Assembly: GCA_003168255.1 (NCBI GenBank)
Contig: PMSU01000036.1
Location: 159,957 to 223,956 of the forward strand
DNA length: 64,000 nucleotides
Direction of reading: 5' to 3'
Source: Actinomycetota bacterium
Lineage (GTDB): Bacteria; Actinomycetota; Actinomycetes; Streptosporangiales; Streptosporangiaceae
Translations under genes and position numbers: made by a program
Shown: one piece after another, positions 31,518-41,269 of the stretch
How the letters are laid out: the number at the start of each line of letters is the position of its first letter
Position numbering within the stretch: position 1 is the stretch's first letter
Notes under the pieces: generated by a model
The model's input: only the letters and a program-made list of their open reading frames with translations
Told to the model about the DNA's origin: nothing
Databases searched by the model: none

Positions 31518-34445
31518 TTAGCCCCCGCCGCCGGGGTGGAGACTGCGCACCCGATCGGCGGCCTGAGCCTGGCCTGTGCCGTTAGTCGCCAAGCCGCCAT
31601 CCGCTGGCGGGGTGGGCTTCCCCGTCCGGCAGCGCAGCCCGGCAGTGCACGTCGGCGTAGGGCTCGAGCTCGTCGGCGGGGGCGAGGTCGGCGGCGGGGT
31701 GCCGCAGTTCCCGTCGGGCGAGTCCGGGGTGCAGCTAGTCGACGGGTCTGGTGTCGGCTGTGGTGTGACCGTTGGATGTGGCTTCGGGGTCAATCCCTGC
31801 CCGGGCCCCACCAGGTTCCAGGCGGTGCCGCCGAAGTCAGCCGTCGGGAAGTCCTCGATGGGCAGCTGCGCGAATTGCTTCTCGGCGAAGGAATGCCAGA
31901 TCATGGCGGGCCAGTCGCCACCGTATCCGGCCAGTCCGCCAACCCCGTTCAGGGTCTGGGCGTGCACGCTCGTGCTCGCGTTCTGGTTGTTGGTGAACAT
32001 CCCGACGGTCAGCGAGTACTGCGGGATCGCGCCGAGGAAGAAGGCAGACTGAGCGGTGTTCGTGGTACCGGTCTTGCCGATGATCGGCCGCCCGTCGCTC
32101 ATCGCGGCGTTGGTGCCCGTCCCCTCGGTCGTGTCGAACGACAGGGCGTAGTCGACGTCGGACGCCTCATCCGGGGTGAGCACCTCGCGGTGAGTCACCT
32201 TCGCGCTGATCAGCGTGGTTCCCTGGGTGATCTGCTTGATCACGTGCGGCGTGACGTACTCGCCGTCGGCGGCTAGCGTGGCGAAGGTGTTCGCCTGCTC
32301 CTCGACGGTCAGGGCAGCCTGTCCGAGCGCAATCCCGACCTCACCTTTCGTCGCCATGTTCTGGAGGCCGGAACCGACCTGAGGATAGGGGCCGGTGTTC
32401 ACCCCGAACTGCTGGGCCATGTCGGTGACATTCTGCAGTCCTACCCGGTGGGCGAGGTCGGCGTAGGCCGTGTTGAGTGACTGTGCTGTCGAATAGACGA
32501 CGCTCTGCGGGCCACCAGAGCCGCTGTCCCCTGCATCGTTCGACAGGTTGTACCAGCCATCCGGCGAGGTCGGGCACCCGGCCGACCCGGGGCCTGTGGC
32601 GGCCACGGAGTAGACGAACCGGTTGCTGCCGATGTCGTCGGGCACGCAAAGCGGGGATGTCCCGTTGAGGACGCTGGTCTTGACGTTCATTCCCTGGGCC
32701 CGCGCGGTGGCCAGAACGTACGGCTTGAACGACGACCCGACCTGCTCCCTGTTCTCCAGGGCCATGTCCACGTTGCAGTCGCGCTCGCGGCATTCCCTGG
32801 CCGGCTCGGAGTAGCTGGGCCCGCTGTACATAGCGACGATGGCGCCGGTGCCAGGCTGCTCGAGCACGGCGCCGACGTGCGCGTACCAGGGCAAGGGGGC
32901 CCCGTCGGCCGCCATCAGCTTCTCGTCATCGCTCACCGTGGCGTACAGGGAATTCATCATCGGCTTGCTGAACGTGGTAACGACGTGCAGCCCGTCGGTA
33001 TCGATCTGGGGGATCGTGTAGTGGTAGGTGTTCTTGAGCTCGTACTGCACCGCTTGCATGATGTAGCCCTTGTAGCCGGTCCAGCCCGAGGCGGTCGGCC
33101 GGGTACTGATGATCTTCGGGAACGTCTGCGCCGAGGCCTGCTGCTCGGTCACCTTGCCCATGGTGACCATGCCCTGCAACACGTACTGCCAGCGCGCCAC
33201 CAGCGGCTTGTACCCGGCGGACCCCGGCGTGGGGTCGAACTGTCCCGGTGCGTTCAGCATCGAGGCAATCATCGCATCCTGCGCCACGTCCAGCTCGCCG
33301 GCCGGCTTGCCGAAGTACGTCTTCGCGGCCGCCCCGACCCCGTACGCGCCATCGCCGAAGTAAATCGTGTTCAGGTACTGGGTGAGGATCCAGTCCTTGG
33401 ACTTCTGCCTGGCGAGCTTGACCGAGACGAAGATCTCCTTGAGCTTGCGGCTGATCGTCTGATCCGACCCGATGTTGGCGTAGTAGTTCCGGACGAATTG
33501 CTGGGTGATGGTGGAACCACCCTGGAGCGCCGCGTCGCCCGAGCCGGTGACGTCGTCAAAGGCGGCCCGCAAGATGCCGTTAGGCGAGATCCCGCCCTCG
33601 CTGTAGAAGTTCCTGTCCTCCGCAGCGATCACGGCGTTCTTGAGCTGGGCAGGAATCTGAGTGGAAGTAAGCACCTGGCGGTTGGTGGTGCCGAAAGTGC
33701 CGACGACGGTCTTGCCGTCGCTGAAGTAGACCGTTGAAGACTGCTGGAGGGCCAGCTGTGAAACGTCGGTGGGAATCGGGGTGCTGGCATACGCGACGCC
33801 GACGAGGATCGCGCCGACAGCGACTACTCCGCCGCACGCCCCGAGAAATACCGCGATTGCCTTCTTCAGCGTCCAGTGCCGCCACCAGCTGCCCTTGCGC
33901 TTAGCGGGCCTGCCGCCGCGGCCGCCACCGTTCCTGCCGCCGTTTCCGCTACCGCCCGCGGCGCCGCCACCTGCACCATCCCCCGCGCGGCTGTGGCGGG
34001 TGGCTCGGCGGCCGCCAGGGCGAGCTCCGCCGCGGCCGGCGACTCCTCGCCGGCTGCCGTCACCGCGTTCTCCGCCGTCGTCCCGGTCATAGCCGTCACC
34101 GCGACCGCTGCTGTCCCGGCGGCCGTAGCCCTCACCGCGACCGCTGCTGTCCCGGCGGCCGTAGCCCTCACCGCGACCGCTGCTGTCCCGATGACCGTAG
34201 CCGTCACCGCGGCCAGCGCTGTCCCTGAGGCCGTAGCGTTCGCGATCATCACCGCGGCTGTAGCCGTCACCGCGGTCAGAGCCGGCCGCGGTGCGGCGAT
34301 CGCCCCGGCCGCGGCCATTGCCTCGCGGGTGACCGTCTCCGCCGCCATAGACATCACCACGCAGGCGATCGCCGCGCGCTCGGCCGACAGGGCCCGATTC
34401 GCGCCGACGTGGCCGGCCTGATCCGGTGAAGTCTGGAGTATTCAC
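31518..34445 (-). CDS. Class A penicillin-binding protein (bifunctional)
   Basis: A 975-residue peptidoglycan synthase. The ~190-residue cytoplasmic N-terminus is extremely Arg/Gly/Asp-rich and contains four 12-residue repeats (RDSSGRGEGYGR type). A membrane helix follows (~200-225). The transglycosylase domain has EDRNFY and GGSTITQQFVRN; the transpeptidase domain has SSFK (SxxK), SLNTAY (SxN) and KTGTT. The C-terminus is a Pro/Thr/Ser-rich tail. GAGG precedes the GTG start. It is the polymerase and cross-linker of the cell wall. Confidence 0.95.
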   Translation of the reverse strand: MNTPDFTGSGRPRRRESGPVGRARGDRLRGDVYGGGDGHPRGNGRGRGDRRTAAGSDRGDGYSRGDDRERYGLRDSAGRGDGYGHRDSSGRGEGYGRRDSSGRGEGYGRRDSSGRGDGYDRDDGGERGDGSRRGVAGRGGARPGGRRATRHSRAGDGAGGGAAGGSGNGGRNGGGRGGRPAKRKGSWWRHWTLKKAIAVFLGACGGVVAVGAILVGVAYASTPIPTDVSQLALQQSSTVYFSDGKTVVGTFGTTNRQVLTSTQIPAQLKNAVIAAEDRNFYSEGGISPNGILRAAFDDVTGSGDAALQGGSTITQQFVRNYYANIGSDQTISRKLKEIFVSVKLARQKSKDWILTQYLNTIYFGDGAYGVGAAAKTYFGKPAGELDVAQDAMIASMLNAPGQFDPTPGSAGYKPLVARWQYVLQGMVTMGKVTEQQASAQTFPKIISTRPTASGWTGYKGYIMQAVQYELKNTYHYTIPQIDTDGLHVVTTFSKPMMNSLYATVSDDEKLMAADGAPLPWYAHVGAVLEQPGTGAIVAMYSGPSYSEPARECRERDCNVDMALENREQVGSSFKPYVLATARAQGMNVKTSVLNGTSPLCVPDDIGSNRFVYSVAATGPGSAGCPTSPDGWYNLSNDAGDSGSGGPQSVVYSTAQSLNTAYADLAHRVGLQNVTDMAQQFGVNTGPYPQVGSGLQNMATKGEVGIALGQAALTVEEQANTFATLAADGEYVTPHVIKQITQGTTLISAKVTHREVLTPDEASDVDYALSFDTTEGTGTNAAMSDGRPIIGKTGTTNTAQSAFFLGAIPQYSLTVGMFTNNQNASTSVHAQTLNGVGGLAGYGGDWPAMIWHSFAEKQFAQLPIEDFPTADFGGTAWNLVGPGQGLTPKPHPTVTPQPTPDPSTSCTPDSPDGNCGTPPPTSPPPTSSSPTPTCTAGLRCRTGKPTPPADGGLATNGTGQAQAADRVRSLHPGGGG
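34089..34232. repeat. 36-bp tandem repeat (4 units) in the PBP gene
   Basis: Four adjacent 36-bp units (from 34,089, 34,125, 34,161 and 34,197), the inner ones nearly identical, encode the 12-residue repeats of the cytoplasmic PBP tail. The unit count could vary between strains. Confidence 0.88.
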
Positions 34446-34615
34446 GCGTCCTCACTGATTCGCTGCCCGCGCATAGGCGGCCCCGAGCGCTATCGGGGAT
34501 CTAGCGGGCAATGGCGCCCGGGCCAGCACTCGAAACTACCCGGTCGCATCCTTGCTACCGGCCCGGTGGTTGTTACCGTCACACCCGCACCGTGATCGCC
34601 GAGCCCCGCGATGAC

Positions 34616-35020
34616 TCAATCGCCGGCCCGGACACGACGTCCGCGCCGGGCGCGCGGCTCGCCTGTGCCAAGAACGTAGGACGACGCGAGGTGGTTCCAC
34701 GCACAACTCTGGCAGACCTCAACGACGTAGGCCTGGAACTCCCCGTATTCCAGCGCCATTTCATCTAGTTCGGGGCCTCGTTTCACCCGTCCCTCGTACT
34801 GCCCGAGTTCGTCCCCGTATACGTAGGTGACGTGGGTGAGCTTGGTTCTCCGGCAGATAGGACAGGTCCTGTCGGTCGGCTCTCCGTGGAACTTCGCAGC
34901 TCGCAGCAGGTACGGATGAGCGTCGCATACGTCAGAGATCGTGGTTCGCCCGGCCAGTACGGACTTCAGCGTCGCCCTCCTGGCGAGCGCGTAGTCCACA
35001 ACAGAGCGCATAGAGCCCAT
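34616..35020 (-). CDS. DUF5318 zinc-ribbon protein
   Basis: A 134-residue protein with CPICRRTKLTHVTYVYGDELGQYEGRVK and a later EVCQSCAWNHL, two CxxC pairs that should bind one zinc, as in DUF5318. It lies between the PBP and padR genes, a conserved actinobacterial arrangement. TACCCT lies 7 nt before the ATG and there is no Shine-Dalgarno, consistent with leaderless translation. Function unknown; a link to the neighbouring cell-wall gene is inference. Confidence 0.8.
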   Translation of the reverse strand: MGSMRSVVDYALARRATLKSVLAGRTTISDVCDAHPYLLRAAKFHGEPTDRTCPICRRTKLTHVTYVYGDELGQYEGRVKRGPELDEMALEYGEFQAYVVEVCQSCAWNHLASSYVLGTGEPRARRGRRVRAGD

Positions 35021-35115
35021 GCCCGACAGGGTACGACGGAAGACCGCCGGAGCCGAGTCCGGAAGTTTCCGTAAGTTGCCGGGCTTGCGCCGCATCCAGT
35101 TGGGACATATCTTTG

Positions 35116-35140
35116 CGATGTATCGCTGCGATACATCGCG
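35116..35140. promoter_or_regulatory. Palindromic PadR operator
   Basis: A perfect inverted repeat with 11-bp arms (GCGATGTATCG) and a 3-nt centre, 74 bp before padR. It contains ATGT...ACAT half-sites typical of PadR binding, so autoregulation, and perhaps control of ino1 and DUF5318, is likely. Confidence 0.75.
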
Positions 35141-35213
35141 CCGAGATAGGTCACGGTTACCCCGCGGTCGGCCGCGGACCGTGATAGGCCGATCAGAGGA
35201 AGGCACAAGCTGA

Positions 35214-35834
35214 GTGAGCGACCATCGCGCTGGCAGCTTCGGCCCAGCAGAGGGCCGCACTGGCGGCAAGCGCTCGGGCGTGCTCGAGCTTGCCGTACTC
35301 GGCCTGCTGCACGAGACGCCCATGCACGGGTACGAGCTGCGTAAGCGGCTCAATGCCCTGCTCGGGGCCTTCCGCGCCTTTTCCTACGGATCGCTGTATC
35401 CATGCCTGAAGGAGCTGCTGCTGCGGGGCCTGATCGCGGACGAATCCGCGGACGACGCCCCGCGAGCGCTGGCCGGACGCCGATCGAAGATCGTCTACCG
35501 GATGACCGCCGAGGGCAAGGAGCGGCTCCAGGATCTGCTCGCCGAGGCCGGGCCTGCCGCCTGGGAAGACGACGGATTCGGTATCCGCTTCGCCTTCTTC
35601 GGCCAGACAAGAGCGGACGTCAGGCTGCGGATTCTGGAGGGACGGCGCAGCCGGCTCGAGGAGCGAATGGAAAGCGTGCGCGCCGCCCTCGCCAGGACCA
35701 GGGAGCGCCTGGACAGCTACACCCTGGAGCTGCACAAGCATGGCCTGGAGTCGGTGGAGCGAGAAGTCCGCTGGCTGAACGAACTGATCGCCTCGGAAAG
35801 AGAATCCGGTCCGGGCGCCAACACCCCGACGTGA
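35214..35834 (+). CDS. PadR-family transcriptional regulator
   Basis: A 206-residue regulator. The N-terminal winged helix is clear (ELAVLGLLHETPMHGYELRKRLNALLGAFRAFSYGSLYPCLKELLLRGLI...KIVYRMTAEGKERLQDLL) and a C-terminal coiled-coil dimerisation region follows (ERMESVRAALARTRERLDSYTLELHKHGLESVEREVRWLNELI). A perfect palindrome lies just upstream. It precedes ino1 by 88 bp on the same strand, a conserved pairing in actinobacteria. Confidence 0.9.
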   Translation: MSDHRAGSFGPAEGRTGGKRSGVLELAVLGLLHETPMHGYELRKRLNALLGAFRAFSYGSLYPCLKELLLRGLIADESADDAPRALAGRRSKIVYRMTAEGKERLQDLLAEAGPAAWEDDGFGIRFAFFGQTRADVRLRILEGRRSRLEERMESVRAALARTRERLDSYTLELHKHGLESVEREVRWLNELIASERESGPGANTPT

Positions 35835-35922
35835 CGCCGCGCCACCGCCGGCCCCCGGCGGTGGTGCGTTGGCGCCATGAGTGAACGCAACCCTGAATTG
35901 CACGAGTAAAGGAGCCATCCTG

Positions 35923-37002
35923 ATGGGATCGGTACGGGTAGCCATCGTAGGCGTGGGCAACTGCGCTAGTTCCCTGGTGCAGGGCGTGGAGTACTACGCC
36001 GACGCCGACCCGGGCGGCCGGGTGCCCGGCCTGATGCATGTGCGGTTCGGCCAGTATCACGTCTCGGACGTGGAATTCGTCGCTGCCTTCGACGTGGACG
36101 CCAAGAAGGTCGGCCAGGACCTGTCCGCGGCCATCCTGGCCAGCGAGAACAACACCATCAAGATCTGCGACGTGCCGCCCACCGGGATAACCGTGCAGCG
36201 TGGCCCGACGCTGGACGGACTCGGGGAGTACTACCGCGACATCATCACCGAATCCGACGATCCGCCGGTGGACGTGGTGGAAGTGCTCAGGGAAACCCGG
36301 GCGGACGTGCTCGTGTCCTACCTGCCGGTGGGCTCGGAGGAGGCCGACCTCTACTACGCGCAGTGCGCCATCGATGCGGGCGTCGCGTTCGTCAATGCGC
36401 TTCCGGTGTTCATCGCCTCGGACCCGAAGTGGGCGGCCAAGTTCACCGAGGCAGGCGTGCCGATCATCGGCGACGACATCAAGTCCCAGGTCGGTGCCAC
36501 GATCACCCACCGGGTGCTGGCGAAGCTGTTCGAGGACCGCGGGGTTGAGCTGCTCCGTACGTATCAGCTCAACGTCGGCGGCAACATGGACTTCATGAAC
36601 ATGCTGGAGCGCAGCAGGCTTCAGACCAAGAAGCTGTCGAAGACCAGGGCTGTCACGTCGCAGATCCCGCACGAGATGGACCGGGCTTCCGTGCACATCG
36701 GCCCGTCCGACCACGTGCCCTGGCTGGACGACCGCAAGCTGGCGTTCGTACGGCTCGAGGGCCGGGCGTTCGGCGACGTTCCGCTGAATATGGAGTACCG
36801 GCTCGAGGTCTGGGACTCGCCGAACTCCGCGGGCGTCATCATCGACGCGATCAGGGCAGCCAAGATCGCCAAGGACCGCGGCATCGGCGGCCCGGTGCTC
36901 TCTCCCTCTTCGTACTTCATGAAGTCACCGCCCGAGCAGTACGGCGACGACGTGTGCCGGGACCGGGTGGAGATGTTCATCCGCGGCGAAATCGACCGCT
37001 AA
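35923..37002 (+). CDS. ino1: Inositol-3-phosphate synthase
   Basis: A 359-residue NAD-dependent enzyme that turns glucose-6-phosphate into myo-inositol-3-phosphate, the precursor of phosphatidylinositol and mycothiol. Visible motifs: [16 protein letters not shown] (NAD-binding), [36 protein letters not shown] and [17 protein letters not shown] is 8 nt before the ATG. It lies downstream of the PadR gene and ends before a strong terminator. Confidence 0.95.
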   Translation: MGSVRVAIVGVGNCASSLVQGVEYYADADPGGRVPGLMHVRFGQYHVSDVEFVAAFDVDAKKVGQDLSAAILASENNTIKICDVPPTGITVQRGPTLDGLGEYYRDIITESDDPPVDVVEVLRETRADVLVSYLPVGSEEADLYYAQCAIDAGVAFVNALPVFIASDPKWAAKFTEAGVPIIGDDIKSQVGATITHRVLAKLFEDRGVELLRTYQLNVGGNMDFMNMLERSRLQTKKLSKTRAVTSQIPHEMDRASVHIGPSDHVPWLDDRKLAFVRLEGRAFGDVPLNMEYRLEVWDSPNSAGVIIDAIRAAKIAKDRGIGGPVLSPSSYFMKSPPEQYGDDVCRDRVEMFIRGEIDR

Positions 37003-37010
37003 TCGTTCAG

Positions 37011-37060
37011 TTATCGGGAAGGATCCTGGTCGTTCAAGCGACCAGGATCCTTCCCGATAA
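37011..37060. terminator. Bidirectional terminator, perfect 22-bp stem
   Basis: A perfect 22-bp inverted repeat (arm begins TTATCGGGAAGGATCC) with a 6-nt loop lies between the convergent ino1 and cca genes. One of the strongest hairpins in the window. Confidence 0.88.
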
Positions 37061-37111
37061 TGGATCCAGGGATTAGCCGCGGCGCGTGCTCTCCGCCCTG
37101 GCTATTCGGTG

Positions 37112-38599
37112 CTAAGCCGTGGGCGGCTCTTTGCCATCGTCGGCGACTACGGTCAGCCCCTCCGCCTCGGCCCACCGGACCAGCTCCTGAATGGCTTTCT
37201 CCCTATCAAGGGGGCCATGCTCGATGCGCAGGTCTAGCAGGTGCTTGAGCGCATCGCCGACAATGCGGCCAGGTGGGACGCCCAGGATGCCCATGATCTC
37301 GTGACCGTCCAGGTCCGGCCGGAGGCTGGCGAGTTCCTCCCGCGTGCCGAGTTCCGCGATCCGGTTCTCCAGGCCGTCGTAGGACCGGGCCAGCCGCGCC
37401 GCCTTTGCCTTATCCCTCGTCGTGCAGTCTGCCCTGGTCAGCGCGTGCAGGCGGGTGAGCAGCGGCCCGGCGTCCCGGACGTAACGGCGGACCGCGGAAT
37501 CGGTCCACTCGCCGGACCCGTAGCCATGGAACCGCAAATGCAGGCCAACCAGGCTGGACACGTCGTCCACGACCGAAGACGGGAACCGGAGTTGCTTCAG
37601 TCGGGTGCGCGCCATGGTGGCGCCCACCGCCTCGTGGTGATGAAATGCGACCCGTCCGCCGGGCAGCCGCGACCGGGTCTTGGGCTTGCCGATGTCGTGC
37701 AGCAGCGCCGCCAGCCGGAGGACAAGGTCGCCCGTCAGGTCATAGCGCTCCTCGAGCGCGATCGCCTGCTCGAGGACGGTGAGCGAGTGCTGGTACACGT
37801 CCTTGTGCCGGTAGTGCTCGTCGACCTCCAGCCTGAGCCTGGGAATCTCGGGCAGCACCTGCTCCGCCACCCCCGTGTCGACGAGGAGCGCGATGCCAGC
37901 CACCGGGGCCGGCGCGAACATGAGCTTGGTCAGTTCGTCCCTGATCCGCTCGGCGGACACGATCGCCAGCCGCCCGGCGAACTGGGTCATCGCATCCCTG
38001 ACGCCGACGGTCGGCTCGAAGCCAAGCTGTGCGGCAAACCGGGCCGCACGCAGGATGCGAAGCGGGTCGTCGGTGAAGGAGTCCTCCGGCCTACCCGGGG
38101 TCCGCAGCACCTTGTCCCGCAGGTCACGCAAGCCGCCGAAGGGGTCCACAAGGTCACCGGCGGGCAGCCGTGCCGCCATCGCGTTCACCGTGAAGTCACG
38201 CCGACCCAGGTCTCCTTCCAGCGTCTTCTCGTACCGCACGTCAGGCTTGCGTGAGCCTTCCCGGTATCTCTCGCTCCGGTAGGTGGTGATCTCGAGTTTG
38301 CTATCACCCTTACGCAGGCCGATCGTGCCGAACTCGATTCCGACCGTCCAGCTAGCGTCCGCCCAGTCAGCGGTGATCTTCAGAACCTGCTCGGGCGACG
38401 CGTCGGTAGTCAGGTCGATGTCCCCTGGACGCCGGCGCAGGAAGACGTCGCGAACCGGACCGCCGACGAGCGCCAGCTGGTGGCCATGCCTGGCGAAAAG
38501 GAGAGCTAGGTCGTCGAGCGGGCGGGTATGGGCAGCAAGCAGCCGCGCGGCTGCTTTGCGCTGCTCTGGGGTCAACGGGGTCGAATCCGACACGGGCAT
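37112..38599 (-). CDS. cca: CCA tRNA nucleotidyltransferase with HD domain
   Basis: A 495-residue enzyme that adds or repairs the 3' CCA of tRNAs. The class II nucleotidyltransferase head shows LALVGGPVRDVFLRRRPGDIDLTTDA (catalytic Asp pair) and RRDFTVNAMAARL; the middle has DDPLRILRAARFAAQLGF. An HD phosphohydrolase domain (LAALLHDIGKPKT, AFHHHEAVG) is fused at residues ~270-370, as in actinobacterial PcnA-type proteins. The usual neighbouring NUDIX gene is not present. Confidence 0.93.
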   Translation of the reverse strand: MPVSDSTPLTPEQRKAAARLLAAHTRPLDDLALLFARHGHQLALVGGPVRDVFLRRRPGDIDLTTDASPEQVLKITADWADASWTVGIEFGTIGLRKGDSKLEITTYRSERYREGSRKPDVRYEKTLEGDLGRRDFTVNAMAARLPAGDLVDPFGGLRDLRDKVLRTPGRPEDSFTDDPLRILRAARFAAQLGFEPTVGVRDAMTQFAGRLAIVSAERIRDELTKLMFAPAPVAGIALLVDTGVAEQVLPEIPRLRLEVDEHYRHKDVYQHSLTVLEQAIALEERYDLTGDLVLRLAALLHDIGKPKTRSRLPGGRVAFHHHEAVGATMARTRLKQLRFPSSVVDDVSSLVGLHLRFHGYGSGEWTDSAVRRYVRDAGPLLTRLHALTRADCTTRDKAKAARLARSYDGLENRIAELGTREELASLRPDLDGHEIMGILGVPPGRIVGDALKHLLDLRIEHGPLDREKAIQELVRWAEAEGLTVVADDGKEPPTA

Positions 38600-38612
38600 C
38601 GAGGGTAGGTGA

Positions 38613-38621
38613 TGTGGATAA
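38613..38621 (-). promoter_or_regulatory. Exact DnaA-box consensus
   Basis: TGTGGATAA, the complement of TTATCCACA, lies in the 271-bp gap between cca and the DUF6049 gene. No other feature seen in this gap. Confidence 0.5.
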
Positions 38622-38870
38622 GCTTAAGAGAGCCGGGTGGTCCGTAGGGGCCGGGGGCCGCAGCTTAACGGGCACCGCGACCCCGCGCTACGCGCAACGC
38701 GCCTCCCGGTGGGCCGGTACGGTCCCGCAGGGCTCCGGAGGCGCCGATGAATGACGTTCTCACCGCGACCGGTGAATCGAGAACCGCGCTAAGGATCCTG
38801 GTGGCCGACTTCCGTGCCCGCTGCACCGCGAAGCCTGCCGCACTCAGCGGACGGCAATAGCATTTCAGCC

Positions 38871-41195
38871 GTGCCACGTACCCACGCCGCCGGGAGCCGG
38901 ACGGAACTGACCCCTCCGCCGAGCCGGAGAGGATGGCGGGGACTGGCATGGCGCGCCGTGCGCGTGACCGGGAGCGCGGTTGCCGCCGCGATCGCCGTCA
39001 CCCTGGCAGCCGGGCCTGCGGCACTGGGCCAGCAGTTGCAGGCATCCGCGCAGCTTTCAGTCTTCATCGAGTCCGTCAGCCCGCAGTGGGCAACGCCTGG
39101 GCACGACGTGACCGTGACCGGCATCGTCAGGAACGGCACGGCGGCCGCGCAGGAGGGAGTGTCCGTCCAGCTCCGATCCTCAGCAAGCCCGCTCAGTGAC
39201 CGGGACGACCTGACCCTCTACGCGGCCGGCGACTACCCCGTAGACATGCCGGAGGGGACGGCGGTGCCACTGCCCGGTGTCATCCCTCCGGGCCAGAGCG
39301 TGCGCTGGCGGGCGACGCTGAACCCGTCCGCCGTCGGCATGACCCAGTTCGGCGTCTATCCGCTGGCCGCCCAGATCCTGGACAGCGTGGGCGCGCCGGT
39401 CGCCACCGACAGGACGTTCCTCCCGTTCTGGCCAGGTGGCGCGGCCTCGCAACGTCCGAAGCCGCTGAGCATCGCCTGGATCTGGCCGCTCATCGACCAG
39501 CCGTACCAGGCGGCCTGCCCGGCACTGCTCTCCGGCGGCCTGGCCAGCAGCCTTGCCTCCGGCGGCCGGCTGGCCGAGCTGCTCGCCGCGGGCGGCTCTT
39601 ATTCGGCTGCGGCCCACCTGACCTGGGCGATTGATCCTGCGCTCGTACAGAACGTGCATACGATGGGCAGCCCGCATCTCACCGGCGGCTACGCCGACTG
39701 CAGCGGCGCCACAGCGGCGCCGGCCAGCAGTGCGGCCCGCAACTGGCTGAGCGAGCTGTCCAGTGCCACGTCCGGCCAGCAGGTCTTCCTGACCCCGTAT
39801 GCGGACGTAGACGTCGCCGCTCTGAGTCATGACGGCCTCGACGCAGATCTCCGGAGTGCGTTCAACGAGGGCCGGTCCGTCTGGTCTGCTGACCGCCAGG
39901 TCCTGCATTTGCCCGCCAGTACCGACACGATCGCCTGGCCGCCCGGCGGGTTGGCTGACTCGGGCGTCCTCGGCAGCCTCGCGATCGACGGGATAAGCAT
40001 AAGTACCGTTGTGCTCGACTCCACCGTGATGCCGCCGTCCGGTCAGGTACCCAGCTACACGCCAAGCGCGCAGACCTCGGCCCCGTCGGGTGTTGGCTCG
40101 TCGCTGCACGTGCTGCTCGCCGACCACACGATCAGCCAAATCCTCGGGACCGCCAGTACTTCCACAGCCGACCCAGGCGGTGCCTTTGCCACCGGGCAGC
40201 GCTTCCTCGCGGAGACAGCCATGATCGTGGCTGAGGCCCCGGCGCTGTCCCGGTCCCTCGTGGTCGCTCCGCCGGCCCGGTGGAATCCTGCCCCCGGCCT
40301 GGCCAATGACCTGCTCAGCGAGACAGTGCGGGCGCCGTGGCTACAGCCGACCAGCCTGGCCGACCTCGCGGCAGCAGCGCACCCCAGCGGGCAGGTACCC
40401 CGCCAGGCACCGCCCGCCGATCGGGTCAGCAAGGACGAGCTGAGCCCGGCGTTCCTCCGACAGGTGGCGCGCCTCGGCGCGGCCGTAAAGCTACAGGCAA
40501 GCATTCTCAGCCCGCCCGACCAGGACTATCTGAGCTCCGCCATAGCCGCCCTTGAGTCCTCCGCCTGGCGCGGCGGCCGCAAGCAGGCAGCCATCCGGGA
40601 GGATCTTCTCAGCCGTGTGCTCGATTATGTCGCGGCCCAGGGCAATAAGGTCGCCATCATCGACTCGGGCCACATCACGCTCGGCGGCTCGTCCGGCAAG
40701 GTGCCTGTGTCCATCTCCAACGGCCTGTCCCAGACCGTCCGGGTCCGGCTGCACGCCAGCGTCCCCGGCGACGGCAGGCTTGGCATCGGACCGTTCGACA
40801 GCTTGGTGACCATTCCGCCAGGGAAGACCATGACCGTCCGGCTGCCCGTGCGCGCCAGCACGGTCGGCGCCACCGAAGTAACGCTCGGCCTGCTCAGCCC
40901 GGATGGCCGCCCGCTGCCAGGAACGCAGGTGCAGCTGCCTGTGCATGCGACCCGCTTCGGCACGCTCGCTCTGGTGATCATGTCGGTGGCACTTGCGGTG
41001 TTCGTGCTGACTTCGTCCGCGCGGGCCATCCGGCGAGGGCGCAAAGATGGCGTGCAACACGATGATCAGGCATCCGATCCACCAGGTCCGGCAGCCGTAA
41101 CGGGTAGCGTCGGGTCAGGCGACGACCTCGCGAACGACCACCCGCCGGAGGATCCGGATGAGTACGCCGACGCACGGGGCCGGGCGCGCCGCTGA
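38871..41195 (+). CDS. DUF6049-family secreted/membrane protein
   Basis: A ~774-residue protein with an N-terminal signal or anchor (ITVTLAAGPAALGQQLQ region), a long extracellular part rich in beta-type segments (VTVTGIVRNGTAAAQEGVSVQLR; VPVSISNGLSQTVRVRLH) and a C-terminal membrane helix (LALVIMSVALAVFVLTSSARAI) with a short acidic tail. It is the counterpart of mycobacterial Rv3909, encoded just before murJ. TAGCAT lies 7 nt before the chosen GTG, suggesting a leaderless mRNA; an earlier GTG at 38,814 is possible. Function unknown, likely cell-wall related. Confidence 0.82.
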   Translation: MPRTHAAGSRTELTPPPSRRGWRGLAWRAVRVTGSAVAAAIAVTLAAGPAALGQQLQASAQLSVFIESVSPQWATPGHDVTVTGIVRNGTAAAQEGVSVQLRSSASPLSDRDDLTLYAAGDYPVDMPEGTAVPLPGVIPPGQSVRWRATLNPSAVGMTQFGVYPLAAQILDSVGAPVATDRTFLPFWPGGAASQRPKPLSIAWIWPLIDQPYQAACPALLSGGLASSLASGGRLAELLAAGGSYSAAAHLTWAIDPALVQNVHTMGSPHLTGGYADCSGATAAPASSAARNWLSELSSATSGQQVFLTPYADVDVAALSHDGLDADLRSAFNEGRSVWSADRQVLHLPASTDTIAWPPGGLADSGVLGSLAIDGISISTVVLDSTVMPPSGQVPSYTPSAQTSAPSGVGSSLHVLLADHTISQILGTASTSTADPGGAFATGQRFLAETAMIVAEAPALSRSLVVAPPARWNPAPGLANDLLSETVRAPWLQPTSLADLAAAAHPSGQVPRQAPPADRVSKDELSPAFLRQVARLGAAVKLQASILSPPDQDYLSSAIAALESSAWRGGRKQAAIREDLLSRVLDYVAAQGNKVAIIDSGHITLGGSSGKVPVSISNGLSQTVRVRLHASVPGDGRLGIGPFDSLVTIPPGKTMTVRLPVRASTVGATEVTLGLLSPDGRPLPGTQVQLPVHATRFGTLALVIMSVALAVFVLTSSARAIRRGRKDGVQHDDQASDPPGPAAVTGSVGSGDDLANDHPPEDPDEYADARGRARR

Positions 41196-41269
41196 TCACG
41201 GCCGCGGGGAACCCCCGCGGCACGGCGAGCCGCCCGGCCGTCTCGTGCTACCCCCACCGGGGGGCGCGC

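Noticed and set aside
34089..34232. CRISPR-like array.
   Set aside because: The repeats are contiguous 36-bp in-frame units without spacers and encode a protein repeat.
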